Below, one piece after another: positions 39,193-48,700 of a DNA stretch of 64,000 bases. The DNA comes from Nanobdellota archaeon. GTDB lineage: Archaea > Nanobdellota > Nanobdellia > Woesearchaeales > JAGLXL01. Under the pieces are notes generated by a model. It saw only the letters and a program-made list of their open reading frames with translations. It searched no databases and was not told the DNA's origin. The stretch covers positions 62,001-126,000 of the forward strand of contig JAGLXL010000001.1 in NCBI GenBank assembly GCA_023132895.1. The letters are read 5' to 3'. Position 1 is the stretch's first letter, and every line of letters starts with the position of its first letter. The position numbers and the translations under genes were made by a program.

Positions 39193-40716
39193 TTATAATC
39201 GAACGTCTTTTTCAAGAACGCCTTTAAGATACTCGGTCAGCCAGAATAAATCTCCACCATGGAGCAATTCTTCTGGTGAATGGAGACCACCAACTCCAAC
39301 TCCGGCATCAATAGTAGGCAATCCTTTATTATTGAAATAAATACATTGGCTTGAGGCTCCTCCAGCTTCGTCTGCTTTTTGGGATAAGCCAACAAATTGG
39401 GCTGGAATTACGACTGGAGATCTGCTAAATGGTCTTTCAGCTAAGTTTCTCATAAAACGCACATGTCTAGGGGATATTTGATTGTCATCAAAAACACCAT
39501 CTTGGGCTTTAACAAAAGGACCATACCCTAATCTAGCAACATTTTCCCTGTCAACATGGCTTTGTTCAGCATGAGTCGAGCCGATATCAACATCAGCATT
39601 GACGGCGATGGAATTTCTCATAATTTTTTTAATTCTCTTGCTCAGACTTTCTGTTGTCCAATATTCTTTTGGTTCTCCTTCTGCTAAATCAGAAATAACT
39701 CGTTCAAAAAACTGTCCTTGAGCACCGGAATTTCCATGAGAACCAACTTCTTCCTTGTCTAAGAAAAAGACAAGCGTGGTAAAGGGTGATTTAGACCGGA
39801 ATAAGGCCCTCATAGCTGCATAAACACAACATCGATCATCATGACCATAACCAGTGACAAAAGTGTTGTCCATGATGTGAGGGACAGTATTTGGCACAGC
39901 AAAAATTCTAGCAGTAGCCCAATCTTCATCTGATTTAAAACTGAAATATTCCCTCATAGCTTTCTTGCTTTCGTTACCAAGAATTATATCTAATGTTTCT
40001 GGATTAAAAGATTCACCTAAGGAAGAAGAAGGATCTCTGACATAAGCTGAAAGGTGCTGTCCAGATATGTCAGGAACAAATCCCTGGACACCATATAATT
40101 TTTCTTCGCCTCTTTTGCCAAATTCAATTCTTTTTATTTTTAAATTGCGATTAGCTTCCCAACCAGACACGTAAACTGATTTGCCTAGCCACTGATAAAC
40201 ATTAACTCCTCCATAAGGGAGGGTGTCTAATCTGGCACCAGTAAATAATTCTTTTAATTCTGGGTCCCATTCAAATAATTCTGGTCTGGTCTTGACCATT
40301 AAACAAGGAGAATCTGTGTGAGCAAAAATTATTCTTAATCCTTGCTCTAAAACATAAGGCTTTTTGCCTTGGCCGTATTTAACTAAAGCAAAACTAAGAC
40401 CATCGTCTTCAGTAACAAAATAGTTGTTGCTTTTTCCGTTGTCATTTTTGGAATCAGGATGCTGAAAAAGACGAAACCCTTTTTGAAATGAACCATTTGT
40501 TTTGAATTGTGCTTGTCTAAGAACTTCATCGACCACGTCGATAGGCGTGTTTAATTTGGCTAAGAAATTAGTGTAATCATTGACAAAACGTTCAATATTC
40601 TCACGCACTGCTTTTTTAAAGCCTCTTTTACCAAGGCCTAGTTTGCCAAGAGAAGGGTAGTATCTAATAGTTTGGTCTTTGGGAATGTCGTGTTCGGGTC
40701 TATCATATCCTGTCAT
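39193..40716 (-). CDS. M18-family aspartyl aminopeptidase
   Basis: 507 residues with the M18 metal and catalytic motifs: FAHTDSPCLMVKTRP (His, Asp), GHDDRCCVYAAM (Asp), FLDKEEVGSHGNSGAQGQFF (Glu pair), DVDIGSTHAEQSHVDRENVA and the C-terminal VGVGGLHSPEELLHGGD. It removes N-terminal acidic residues in the cytoplasm and assembles as a tetrahedral dodecamer in known members. Divergent from the gene at 40885. Confidence 0.9.
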   Translation of the reverse strand: MTGYDRPEHDIPKDQTIRYYPSLGKLGLGKRGFKKAVRENIERFVNDYTNFLAKLNTPIDVVDEVLRQAQFKTNGSFQKGFRLFQHPDSKNDNGKSNNYFVTEDDGLSFALVKYGQGKKPYVLEQGLRIIFAHTDSPCLMVKTRPELFEWDPELKELFTGARLDTLPYGGVNVYQWLGKSVYVSGWEANRNLKIKRIEFGKRGEEKLYGVQGFVPDISGQHLSAYVRDPSSSLGESFNPETLDIILGNESKKAMREYFSFKSDEDWATARIFAVPNTVPHIMDNTFVTGYGHDDRCCVYAAMRALFRSKSPFTTLVFFLDKEEVGSHGNSGAQGQFFERVISDLAEGEPKEYWTTESLSKRIKKIMRNSIAVNADVDIGSTHAEQSHVDRENVARLGYGPFVKAQDGVFDDNQISPRHVRFMRNLAERPFSRSPVVIPAQFVGLSQKADEAGGASSQCIYFNNKGLPTIDAGVGVGGLHSPEELLHGGDLFWLTEYLKGVLEKDVRL

Positions 40717-40851
40717 TTTGTGTGACCTTTAAGAATCAACTTTTGGGGCACTAACCGAAATCAATCCACCCACCAAAATGAGGTGAGTAGTATTTTATTT
40801 TTAAACTTTTAGGTAGTGTTAAATATATTATGTGGGACATAATTCGCAAGA

Positions 40852-40862
40852 GATTTTATAAA
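40852..40862 (+). promoter_or_regulatory. TATA box for 40885
   Basis: ATTTTATAAAG stands 23-33 bases before the ATG at 40885, so this operon also appears leaderless. Confidence 0.5.
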
Positions 40863-40884
40863 GTTTTATGGCTATAATTTACCT

Positions 40885-41220
40885 ATGGTTCATTTAACCA
40901 AAAAAGGAAAACAGTATCTTGAAGAATGGAGAAGAGCTAGAGGGGATTTTAGTGATAATATTCCAAGTCGTTTGATTATTGAGTTTCCAGTTAGTGGGAA
41001 TGAGGGATTATATGGGCAGACTATTTGGCCAAATGACGGCAGAATTTGGAGAAGAGAAGATTTAAGAGAAACTTACAAAGGTGTTGAAACAGATATTCAT
41101 GAATGCAATCACGACGAATGGGAATATCGAACAAGATTAATCACCAGAGAGCATATGAAAGCGATGTTTGGAGAGGAAAAAAATAAATATGATGACTCCC
41201 CAGAGGAATATAAAAGATGA
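40885..41220 (+). CDS. Small basic/acidic protein of unknown function
   Basis: 111 residues starting HLTKKGKQYLEEWRRARGDF, with a His/Cys cluster HECNHDEWEYRTR near residue 73 that might bind metal. No family recognised. It overlaps the acylphosphatase gene by 4 bases. Confidence 0.5.
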   Translation: MVHLTKKGKQYLEEWRRARGDFSDNIPSRLIIEFPVSGNEGLYGQTIWPNDGRIWRREDLRETYKGVETDIHECNHDEWEYRTRLITREHMKAMFGEEKNKYDDSPEEYKR

Positions 41221-41501
41221 AAAGACTCCAGATGACTATAATCGGCAAGGTTCAAGGAATTAGTTTCAGAAGTTTTGTCAAGCAAAGAGCAATTGAATTA
41301 GGTTTGAAAGGTTATGTTAAGAATGTTGATGATAAATTAGAAGTGGTGGCTGAAGGTAATGATGACCGGTTGAAAGACCTACTTGATTTGTGCAATAAAG
41401 GGCCTGCCAGGGCTGAAGTTGAGTTTGTGCAGATGGAATGGAAAGATTATCAAGGAGAATTCAAGAAATTTGAGGTTAGATATACTGAAAGTATGAAATA
41501 A
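41217..41501 (+). CDS. acyP: Acylphosphatase
   Basis: 94 residues with the acylphosphatase signature: IGKVQGISFRSFVKQRAIEL (with the catalytic Arg region) and GLKGYVKNVDDKLEVVAEG (with the catalytic Asn). Gly-Ile replaces the more common GV in the first loop. It hydrolyses acyl-phosphates. Confidence 0.92.
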   Translation: MKRLQMTIIGKVQGISFRSFVKQRAIELGLKGYVKNVDDKLEVVAEGNDDRLKDLLDLCNKGPARAEVEFVQMEWKDYQGEFKKFEVRYTESMK

Positions 41502-41525
41502 TCAAACATTATTTCACACTTTGGT

Positions 41526-41620
41526 ACACAAAAAGGCAAAAGCCTTTTGTGTCCAAGAAGCTTTGCTTCTTTGGATATACAAAAGTGATTAATTTGTACA
41601 AAAAATTAATCATTTTTAGT
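41526..41620. repeat. Two-hairpin element plus a third hairpin between convergent genes
   Basis: ACAC (41526-41529) and AAAAGGC pair with GCCTTTT and GTGT (41549-41552); CCAAGAAGC (41553-41561) pairs with GCTTCTT.GG (41565-41574) over TTT; then ATATAC..AGTGATTAAT pairs with ATTAATCAT..GTATAT to about 41620. It lies between the 3' ends of acyP and the DUF655 gene, and shares its frame with the 13903 and 45672 elements. Confidence 0.8.
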
Positions 41621-41623
41621 ATA

Positions 41624-42187
41624 TTAACGAGTAAACAATCGATGTTTTTCTTTGCCTTCTAATTCCAAGAGAATTCTTTTGAGAATGGTTGTTTTTGGGT
41701 CTGGCATTAGTTTGATTCGGGATTTGATGTCACCAAATGATTCAAAAGGCTTTTCTTTTCTTTGTTCCAGGATTTCCCACATGTGTTTTTTGCCTAATCC
41801 AGGGAGGAGTTCTAATTGATGCATTCTAGTTGTTAAAGGCTGGGCATTATTGAAAAAATTAACAAACTGGGCCTGGTTTTTCTCAACTAATTCTTCAACA
41901 ACGTGCTTTAATTCTGATCTGGCTGTGGCTGTTAAACGGTCGAAGGGTAAGCGGCCTTTGATATGGTGGATTTTATCTCTTTTGCCTTCGCCAATATAAA
42001 CTTCTTCATAAGGCTGGAGAAAGACTTCTCTTTTTGGAACAAGCTCTAATAAAGTAAAGAGGGTCTTGCCGATAGCTTGAGCTATAGGGGTCTTTTGATG
42101 GCTCGGCCGTTTATCAAAAAGATAGCCATGCTGAAGATAGTCTAGGACTATGGCCTGCTCTTCTTTGCCTTGGGTTCTTTCTTCCAT
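41624..42187 (-). CDS. DUF655 HhH RNA-binding-like protein
   Basis: 187 residues matching the archaeal DUF655 family: an N-terminal OB-like strand region (AIVLDYLQHGYLFDKRPSHQ), a middle basic part, and a C-terminal helix-hairpin-helix (LELLPGLGKKHMWEILEQR). It follows L21e and Rpb4, a gene order conserved across archaea, which supports a role in RNA or ribosome biology. Confidence 0.88.
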   Translation of the reverse strand: MEERTQGKEEQAIVLDYLQHGYLFDKRPSHQKTPIAQAIGKTLFTLLELVPKREVFLQPYEEVYIGEGKRDKIHHIKGRLPFDRLTATARSELKHVVEELVEKNQAQFVNFFNNAQPLTTRMHQLELLPGLGKKHMWEILEQRKEKPFESFGDIKSRIKLMPDPKTTILKRILLELEGKEKHRLFTR

Positions 42188-42236
42188 GGTTAATTATTTA
42201 TAGGATACTTGTTTTTAAACTTTACTGTAAAAGAAG

Positions 42237-42581
42237 TTACTCAAATCCTTTAACTACGTTAATAACCTGCTCCATGTCTTTTTTGGAAAGGCTCAGGGTA
42301 TAACCTGAAAGGATAACTTTGATATCATCTAAAGTTGTTGGCAAGAGATCAATGATTTTAGTGATTTGATCATTTTTTAATCTTGAAATCTTAAGGGCTT
42401 CTAGTTTTTTCTTTAGTTCTGAGGCTTTATCTACTGACAAAGTAACAAATTCATTGAGATATTCTTCTAATTTATTGGCTCTGAAGTTAAGCTCTTCATC
42501 GCGTTTTTTGATATCGACCAGGGCTTTTTTTACTTCAGCCATGGTAATTGGCTTTTCTGAGATTATTTCTGGTTTAACCAT
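42237..42581 (-). CDS. rpoF: DNA-directed RNA polymerase subunit Rpb4 (RpoF)
   Basis: 114 residues of the Rpb4/RpoF fold: ISEKPITMAEVKKALVDIKK at the start and the helical C-terminus ITKIIDLLPTTLDDIKVILS. It forms the polymerase stalk with Rpb7 (RpoE). Presence of this subunit shows an archaeal RNA polymerase in the same genome as the sigma factor at 14246. Confidence 0.9.
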   Translation of the reverse strand: MVKPEIISEKPITMAEVKKALVDIKKRDEELNFRANKLEEYLNEFVTLSVDKASELKKKLEALKISRLKNDQITKIIDLLPTTLDDIKVILSGYTLSLSKKDMEQVINVVKGFE

Positions 42582-42622
42582 CTTGAAAAATCCTCCGGAT
42601 TTTTGAGACCCCTGGAAGGGGT

Positions 42623-42916
42623 TTATTTAACCTTGACTAAATGTACTGGATGGATAATGATTTTTTTGGGCTGGTTGCCAATTTTAAGGGCAACTTCATA
42701 GTAAGCGCCTTGTTTTTTGGTGATTATTGCGGTTTTACTGAAATACCTTTTGTGCGGTATTGATTTTTGGTAGGCTGGTTCAGGTTTAATGACAACTTTT
42801 TGGCCTTTTTCGAACTTTCTAAAGTATTTAGTTAGGCTAATTTTACCTTTTCTTCTCAAAGGCTTGGATAATTTCTGCCTTGTCTTCCTTCTGGCGCTAC
42901 CTTTTCGCTTGACCAT
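42623..42916 (-). CDS. rpl21e: 50S ribosomal protein L21e
   Basis: 97 residues, strongly basic: GSARRKTRQKLSKPLRRKGK, then FEKGQKVVIKPEPAYQKSIP and a KOW-like strand region to HPVHLVKV. Length and motifs match archaeal L21e. First gene of L21e-Rpb4-DUF655. Confidence 0.94.
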   Translation of the reverse strand: MVKRKGSARRKTRQKLSKPLRRKGKISLTKYFRKFEKGQKVVIKPEPAYQKSIPHKRYFSKTAIITKKQGAYYEVALKIGNQPKKIIIHPVHLVKVK

Positions 42917-42962
42917 TTAGCTGAATAGGGAGGCACTATTATAAAAAGCTTATGGTTATTTT

Positions 42963-43087
42963 AATTGGAAATGTCTCGTTCGCACCCTGCAAAATAATAG
43001 AGAAACAACAAGCTCTCAAATGCAGGGTTCCTACGGTCTAACGAGGGGAACAGTACTCACTGGCCATAAATGGCGACATTTCCAATT
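42963..43087. other. Large structured element with 13-bp closing stem
   Basis: AATTGGAAATGTC (42963-42975) is perfectly complementary to GACATTTCCAATT (43075-43087). Nested inside are CTCGTT/AACGAG (42975-42980/43040-43045, sharing the end base) and ACCCTGCA/TGCAGGGT (42984-42991/43021-43028). CGTTCGC (42977-42983), AATAATAGAG, CTCACTGGCC (43056-43065) and TGGCGA (43071-43076) are shared with the element at 29465-29625, but the arms are different sequences. It lies between the divergent L21e and sepF genes. Confidence 0.65.
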
Positions 43088-43119
43088 GGGTTTGGATTGG
43101 TTATATTTAAGAATAAAAA

Positions 43120-43131
43120 CATTTATATAAG
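43120..43131 (+). promoter_or_regulatory. TATA box for sepF
   Basis: CATTTATATAAG lies ~43-54 bases before the ATG at 43174; the leader ends in GGGGGAG, a good ribosome site. Confidence 0.5.
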
Positions 43132-43173
43132 AGTTTTATTTTATATTTATAATCATATTCAGGGGGAGAAAAA

Positions 43174-43563
43174 ATGAGGAACATACTGCTCGAATTGAAA
43201 GAAAAATTAATGCCGAAAAAACCTGAACAAGAGGGTGAATTTGAAGAATATGTTGAAGTTGGTTCTGACGCTCAAGATGAGGCAAGAGGTAAGGTTTTAG
43301 TGAAGCCTTTTATGATTGAAGATTTTGAAGATATCAAACCGATTCTAGATTGCTTACGTGAAGGATACACAGTTGCTTTGGTTAACATCAAGCCTTTGAA
43401 AGAGAAAGATTTGGTTGAATTGAAAAGAGCGATCAACAAATTAAAGAAAACCTGCGATGCAATTGAAGGAGACATTGCCGGTTTTGGCGAAGACTATATT
43501 GTCGCTGTGCCAAACTTTGCAACTATTTATCGTTCAAAAGAGACTGAAGAAGTTCAAGAATAA
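43174..43563 (+). CDS. sepF: Cell division protein SepF
   Basis: 129 residues. The N-terminal helix (RNILLELKEKLMPK) is the membrane-binding segment; residues 42-120 are the SepF core (KVLVKPFMIEDFEDIKPILD, GYTVALVNIKPL, DIAGFGEDYIVAVPNF). In archaea SepF anchors FtsZ to the membrane. No ftsZ in the window. Confidence 0.92.
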   Translation: MRNILLELKEKLMPKKPEQEGEFEEYVEVGSDAQDEARGKVLVKPFMIEDFEDIKPILDCLREGYTVALVNIKPLKEKDLVELKRAINKLKKTCDAIEGDIAGFGEDYIVAVPNFATIYRSKETEEVQE

Positions 43564-43572
43564 TTCTTTTTC

Positions 43573-44355
43573 TTATTTTCTATCGTCATCAAAGAATTCA
43601 TACCAAGCCAGCACAGCCATTGCTCCAAGAATAATCCAAAAAAATAATTCTTCAAATGGAAACCTTAACCCCAGAAATTCTACCCAACCAATAAACTCTG
43701 TTCCTGGAAAATCCCACCAACCTAATTTCAAAGCTGTAATTTCATAGGCAAAACTAAGAAAAAAGAAATAAGCGCCGGTTTTAAGAAATTTAGTCAGAAG
43801 AACAGGGAATTCAAAAAGAACAAAAATCAAGGGCAGCAGGATTACCAGAATACCCATAACCAAATAAAAATAAGGTATATGAAGAAGAAGGGGATTGATA
43901 ATCAAAAAAAAGAAAAATAAAACCGATAAAATCAATAAAAAAATAATCAAATATTTCAGGTTTTTGTTGTAATTTTTTTTGGTGACATGTTGGTCTAAGA
44001 AATATTCATAGAAGATTAAAATAAAATATACCCAAACTATCCCCCAAATCAAATCTTCGATAATAATATGATTGAAAATTTTGAAACCAAAGAGTGTGGG
44101 AGCATCCCAGGTTTTGGTGAGATTAGCGATGTAATCAATAATAATCGTAAAAGGTATCCCAATCACCAAAGAGAAAATCAATGATTTTTTGATGTGTTTT
44201 TTTGCCAGGAAGGATAGGTAAACAGCTGGCAAGCCAAAGAAAAGAAGAATTGAAATGAGATTGTTGGGTCTTAGAAGCAAGGACAGTAGTGAAGCAATGA
44301 TTGGCCAAATTATTAAAAGAACTAAATCTAATTTCATCCTCTCTTTTTTGTTCAT
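43573..44355 (-). CDS. Lycopene cyclase-domain membrane protein
   Basis: 260 residues with about eight membrane helices. Two copies of the CrtYc/CrtYd-type motif are visible: HIIIEDLIWGIVWVYFILIF in the first half and LRFPFEELFFWIILGAMAVL in the second, as in the fused lycopene beta-cyclases of haloarchaea. It would convert lycopene-like polyenes to cyclic carotenoids. No phytoene synthase or desaturase is in view, so the substrate may be imported or the function altered. It follows the MnmC-like gene by 21 bases. Confidence 0.7.
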   Translation of the reverse strand: MNKKERMKLDLVLLIIWPIIASLLSLLLRPNNLISILLFFGLPAVYLSFLAKKHIKKSLIFSLVIGIPFTIIIDYIANLTKTWDAPTLFGFKIFNHIIIEDLIWGIVWVYFILIFYEYFLDQHVTKKNYNKNLKYLIIFLLILSVLFFFFLIINPLLLHIPYFYLVMGILVILLPLIFVLFEFPVLLTKFLKTGAYFFFLSFAYEITALKLGWWDFPGTEFIGWVEFLGLRFPFEELFFWIILGAMAVLAWYEFFDDDRK

Positions 44356-44376
44356 GGTCAGAAGTAAACTTTTTCT

Positions 44377-45000
44377 CTATTTAAAGGCTACGGTGCCTGG
44401 TGATTTTCTTCCTAAGATTGGTCCGTCCTTGACTATTAGTCCAGCTGCTTCCATATTTTTTCTTATTTGCGTTGCGCAGGAGTAAGTTGTTAAGATGGCA
44501 CCGGGTTTCATTAGTTTTTCAATATCTTTGAAGATTTGTTCTGTCCAGAGTTCTGGACATTTTTTTGGTGAGAAGGGGTCAAAGAAGACGACATCGAATC
44601 TTTGAGTTAAAGTTTTGATTATTTCTTTGGCGTCGCCGAGAATTAGTTTTATTTTTATTTTGCCATGGTCAAATTCTTTGTTTTGAGCGACTTGTTTGAT
44701 AATTTTGTATTTTTCTTGATATTGTTTTGGGACTTCTATAGTTTCTATTTGTTTTAATATTTCTTCATCGTTTTCTATAGCTATTATTGTAGTTTGATTT
44801 AGTTTCATCAAGGCTGCTAATGAATTGTATCCTAATCCGAAACAGAAGTCTAGGATAACCATGCCATCTTTTAGATTACAAGGTTTAATATATTTGATTT
44901 CAGCTTCTTCAATGGCACCAACAGTTTTAGAATGATAAGCTTCCTGATATTTCTCATTGAAGAAGGTTATTGAATCGTCTCTGGTTTTGATTGATCTCAT
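44377..45000 (-). CDS. MnmC-like tRNA methyltransferase
   Basis: 207 residues of the MnmC methyltransferase (DUF752) type: a SAM loop region ILDFCFGLGYNSLAALM, acidic AIENDEE, and the family signature FFDPFSPKKCPELWTEQIF followed by TYSCATQIRKNMEAAG and KSPGTVAFK. MnmC makes 5-methylaminomethyl-uridine at tRNA position 34. The FAD oxidase half of bacterial MnmC is absent. It overlaps the hydrolase gene by 4 bases. Confidence 0.85.
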   Translation of the reverse strand: MRSIKTRDDSITFFNEKYQEAYHSKTVGAIEEAEIKYIKPCNLKDGMVILDFCFGLGYNSLAALMKLNQTTIIAIENDEEILKQIETIEVPKQYQEKYKIIKQVAQNKEFDHGKIKIKLILGDAKEIIKTLTQRFDVVFFDPFSPKKCPELWTEQIFKDIEKLMKPGAILTTYSCATQIRKNMEAAGLIVKDGPILGRKSPGTVAFK

Positions 45001-45623
45001 TTGATAATCTTATTTTTAATTAAGAAGTCTTTGATGATTTGATACATCTTTTCATAACCTTGGGCATTAGGGTGGAGTCCGTCTCCTAGGAGTTTAACTG
45101 GATCTAAATTTTTCCATTTTTCAAACATGTTGAGGAAAAGAATTTTATTTTTTTGGCAAGAGTCTCTGATAATGTCATTGTATTTTTCTATTCTTTCATT
45201 GAAAAAATAAGTTTCTTCGTAAGGTTGAGTGCGTTTTTCATCAACTGGTGTTAGACCAATAAAAACAATGTGTTGGGTATATTTCTGAGAAAGTTTGATT
45301 AGTTTTAGAATGTTTTTTTTGAAAAGTTTTGGTTCTGTTTGAGGGTTATCTGAAGTGTTATTTAACCGAGAATCATTAGTACCCATAGCGATTAAAATAA
45401 CAAATTTATCACCTGGCCTTTTGATTTGGATTCTGGCCCGACATTCAGTTTCAAAACGTTTTAACAAACCAACGGTTGATTCTCTAGGGATGCCAAGATT
45501 GTAAAAACAGTGATAATAATCTTGAGCTTCGAAATATTCTTTTAATCTGCCTGTCCAGCCACCGTGAGCATTATCCCCTCTACCAAAAGTAATACTCGCT
45601 CCAAAAGCTAGGATTCCAAACAT
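44997..45623 (-). CDS. SGNH/GDSL-family hydrolase
   Basis: 208 residues: block I FGASITFGRG (catalytic Ser), Gly in GIPRES, Asn in AMGTNDSRL, and the C-terminal DGLHPNAQGY with Asp and His. A cytoplasmic esterase or lipase; substrate unknown. It overlaps the MnmC-like gene by 4 bases. Confidence 0.88.
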   Translation of the reverse strand: MFGILAFGASITFGRGDNAHGGWTGRLKEYFEAQDYYHCFYNLGIPRESTVGLLKRFETECRARIQIKRPGDKFVILIAMGTNDSRLNNTSDNPQTEPKLFKKNILKLIKLSQKYTQHIVFIGLTPVDEKRTQPYEETYFFNERIEKYNDIIRDSCQKNKILFLNMFEKWKNLDPVKLLGDGLHPNAQGYEKMYQIIKDFLIKNKIIK

Positions 45624-45671
45624 AAAGATGGATTAAGAAGTAAGGTATATAAAATTAACGATAAAATACAA

Positions 45672-45725
45672 ACACGAAAAAATCCAGAAGGATTTTTTGT
45701 GTCCCAGAAACCTCTGGTTTCAGGG
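45672..45725. repeat. Two-hairpin element
   Basis: ACAC (45672-45675) and AAAAAATCC (45677-45685) pair with GGATTTTTT (45690-45698) and GTGT (45699-45702); CCC (45703-45705) and GAAACC (45707-45712) pair with GGTTTC (45716-45721) and GGG (45723-45725). It is the cleanest example of this family and lies 3 bases past the 3' end of the giant protease gene. Confidence 0.85.
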
Positions 45726-45728
45726 AAA

Positions 45729-48700
45729 TTAACTCAAAGAACAGCCACTGAGTTCACTTAATTCATTTAATTCTTGAACTCCAGGATAGTTGATCCAATC
45801 AATTCTCCAGGATGGAACTTGGGTGGCTTTTTCATTGGCACATCTATGGGCATCTTCAGCGCAGTCAACGTACTTGAGATATTGGAATGATTCTCCAAAC
45901 ATCTCTTCCTGGGTGCGGCAAAGAGGGCAATCCTGGGAATTACCATAATAAGTCGCTTTTTCTTGTTTAAGGCATTTAGCAAAATCATCGTAATCAATTT
46001 TTTTAACAACAGGTTCTTGGTTTTGAGAATTGTTATTAAAAAAGATTAAAATCATAGAGATGACAACTAAAATAACAAAAATGCCCAAGTAGTTTAAGAA
46101 TCTCTTACGGCGTTTTTTCTTTTTAACGATTTTCTTTCCTTTTTTGGTCGTGGCATAAGCCACCTCGTAAACAGCAATTACTAAAACTAGTGCAATAAAA
46201 ACTATGGGGATAAGAGTCCAAAGTTTATTGTCAAACTTTTTGAATAAAGCAACAGCTCTGCCAGTGACTAAACCAAGGTCTGGATCTGTGGAAATGACTT
46301 CGATTGTTGGTTTGGTTGATGTGACAAGAGGCATGGTTGTTTTGGGTGTTGTTTCTGGTTTTTTCTCTTCCTGAATGGTTGTGTTAATTGTTGGAGCAGT
46401 CTGAGTGATTGTTTGATTGGTTGGTTTTAGAGTTCTAGAACTGCTGCCACCACTGCTGCCACCATTATTGCAATTTCCACAATCAGCAGGACAGGTAGAG
46501 CAAGATTCATCGCCGTTACAAAAGCTGTCGCCGCAATAAGTTTCTTTGACTCCTGAATGAATCAAACCAGAAATTTTGTATTGGCTGCCATTAAGGCTAC
46601 ATGAATACAGGCCGCTAGAACCAGGACAAGCAACCCAAGTTTCGCTTGTTCCATCGCACTTCCCAGTTATTTCAGCAATAGAACTTATTTGAGCATCTTT
46701 GATGCAGACACCTGAGCCATTAGCGATGATGTTAAGATAAACTGTTTTAGTTTGGCTTTGTGAAGTCAAGTCCAGACCTTGTATAATCATGTGGCTTAAA
46801 TTAGAAGAGCCTGGTTGTTTTTCAACAGCTAGGTCCATAAGATCTAAAGGGCCTAAATCAAAATTAAAATAAAATTCAAAGAGCAAAATCCCGCTATCTT
46901 TAAATTGGACTAATTGTATTCCTGTAAAGTTTTGATTTAGATTAGAGCTCTGGTTGATATCAAGACCTAGATTAGCGATGTTAGTATCATTGACTGAATT
47001 AAGATCACCAATGATTCCATTGTTGTCGTAATCGCAATGGGTTGTGCTATTGGCTGGTGGGTTGTTGTCAGAAGCTAAATTTGTTTGAGCATAACAACTG
47101 TTGGTGTCATTGTACCAATTGGTGGATAGATCATTAGAAGCGCAAGAACCATTAACCGGATACCAGTTAGGTGTGCAGAAATCACAAGTTAATGACTGAT
47201 ATTCCCAATAAGAATTATTGGTTCCATTGTTCCAAAGGTCTGATGGAAGGTTAGTAACTGCATAGCAGGCGGCATAATTAGCATCGTATTCTATCTTGCT
47301 TCTGTTTTGAAGATAAGTGTCATTAACTAAACAAGAAGTTTGATTTTGCCAGGAACTCCAAGTAGAATTGGTGATGTTAAAGGAACAGTAATTACAAGTT
47401 GAAACAGTGCCATTATCAGCTGGCAGATTATCAATTGTGCCACAACTGTTTAAGTCTGTATAGTGTTTTATTCCCTGATCAGAAGTATTACATGATGCAG
47501 CCTGGACAACCCAGTTTTCAACACATATTAAGGGGCTATTGAGGCTGCCAGGTGTTCCATTATCTCCATTGCCAAAGATTATGGCTGCTTCTTGCCAATT
47601 AGAGCCAACATTATTATCTGAAGAATAATTTGTGAGTTCCATGGAAGCACCAGTGGGATTAGGAAAGTTTGGTCCGCCATCATATTCAACGCGGTCAATT
47701 TCTTGAGATCCAATTACTAGGATAACTTTATCAGCACCATTAACTAAGTTAAAACCAGAGTATTGATAGTCACAAGTAAAATTACCGTTTTCTGAGATGT
47801 TATTATTTCGGCATAAAACTAAAAATCCGCTGGGTGAAATAATCAATGAAGCTTGGTTGATAGTATGAGAATCACTACCCTCATCTTTTATTTCCCAACC
47901 ATTGATATCAAAAGCAATTGCTCCGTCATTATAAAGTTCGAAATATTCGCCATTAGCATCAGTGACAGCATTGGGGTTTTGCATAATTTCATTGATGATG
48001 ATATCATAATCACAGATGTCTCCAATACCATCGTTATCAGTGTCATTTTGGTCTGGGTTTGGAATAGTAGGGCAATTATCTATGGAGTCAGAAATGCCAT
48101 CGTTGTCGGTATCGGTAGTAGAGGAAGTATTAGTTTTTACTGTACTTGATACATTTGTATTGTTTATGTTACCATTGTTGTCTTTTGTAAAGACTGTTAA
48201 AGTATACCAGGTATTGGGAATTAGGTTTGTAGCAAGATAGTAATTATTAGTGGTGTTCTGGACATTTACCAAATCTAGGTAAATCAATGATTCATTAAAG
48301 TCTGTATCACCTGGATTTGTCCAACTCCAATAAATTGAAACATTTGTAATATTAGTTGCCTGCAAATTAGAGACAGTACCTGGTGGTGTTGTATCTGGAG
48401 TAGGGGGTGATGTAGTGTCATTAACATAAATGCTGTATACACCACCTATCGCTGTGGGATAATAATCTTCAACCATTGCATAATATGTTCCTGATGTAGG
48501 ACAGGTCCAATTAATTTTTGATGCAACGCCTATACCTCCATCATCGTCTGAAGTTATTAATGATTGACCGTCTGTGTTGTACAAGTAGAGGTAAGTATCT
48601 GCACTGCTTGATAAATTAAAAGTTTCAATTATATATGTGTGATTTGTAATTGCATCAAATTTTACATAATCTTCGTCTCCAGCAGGTGCAAAATTATGCC

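Noticed and set aside
43457-43747. Second frame over the end of sepF
   Set aside because: It is a shadow of sepF and the lycopene-cyclase-like gene with no ribosome site or known motif.
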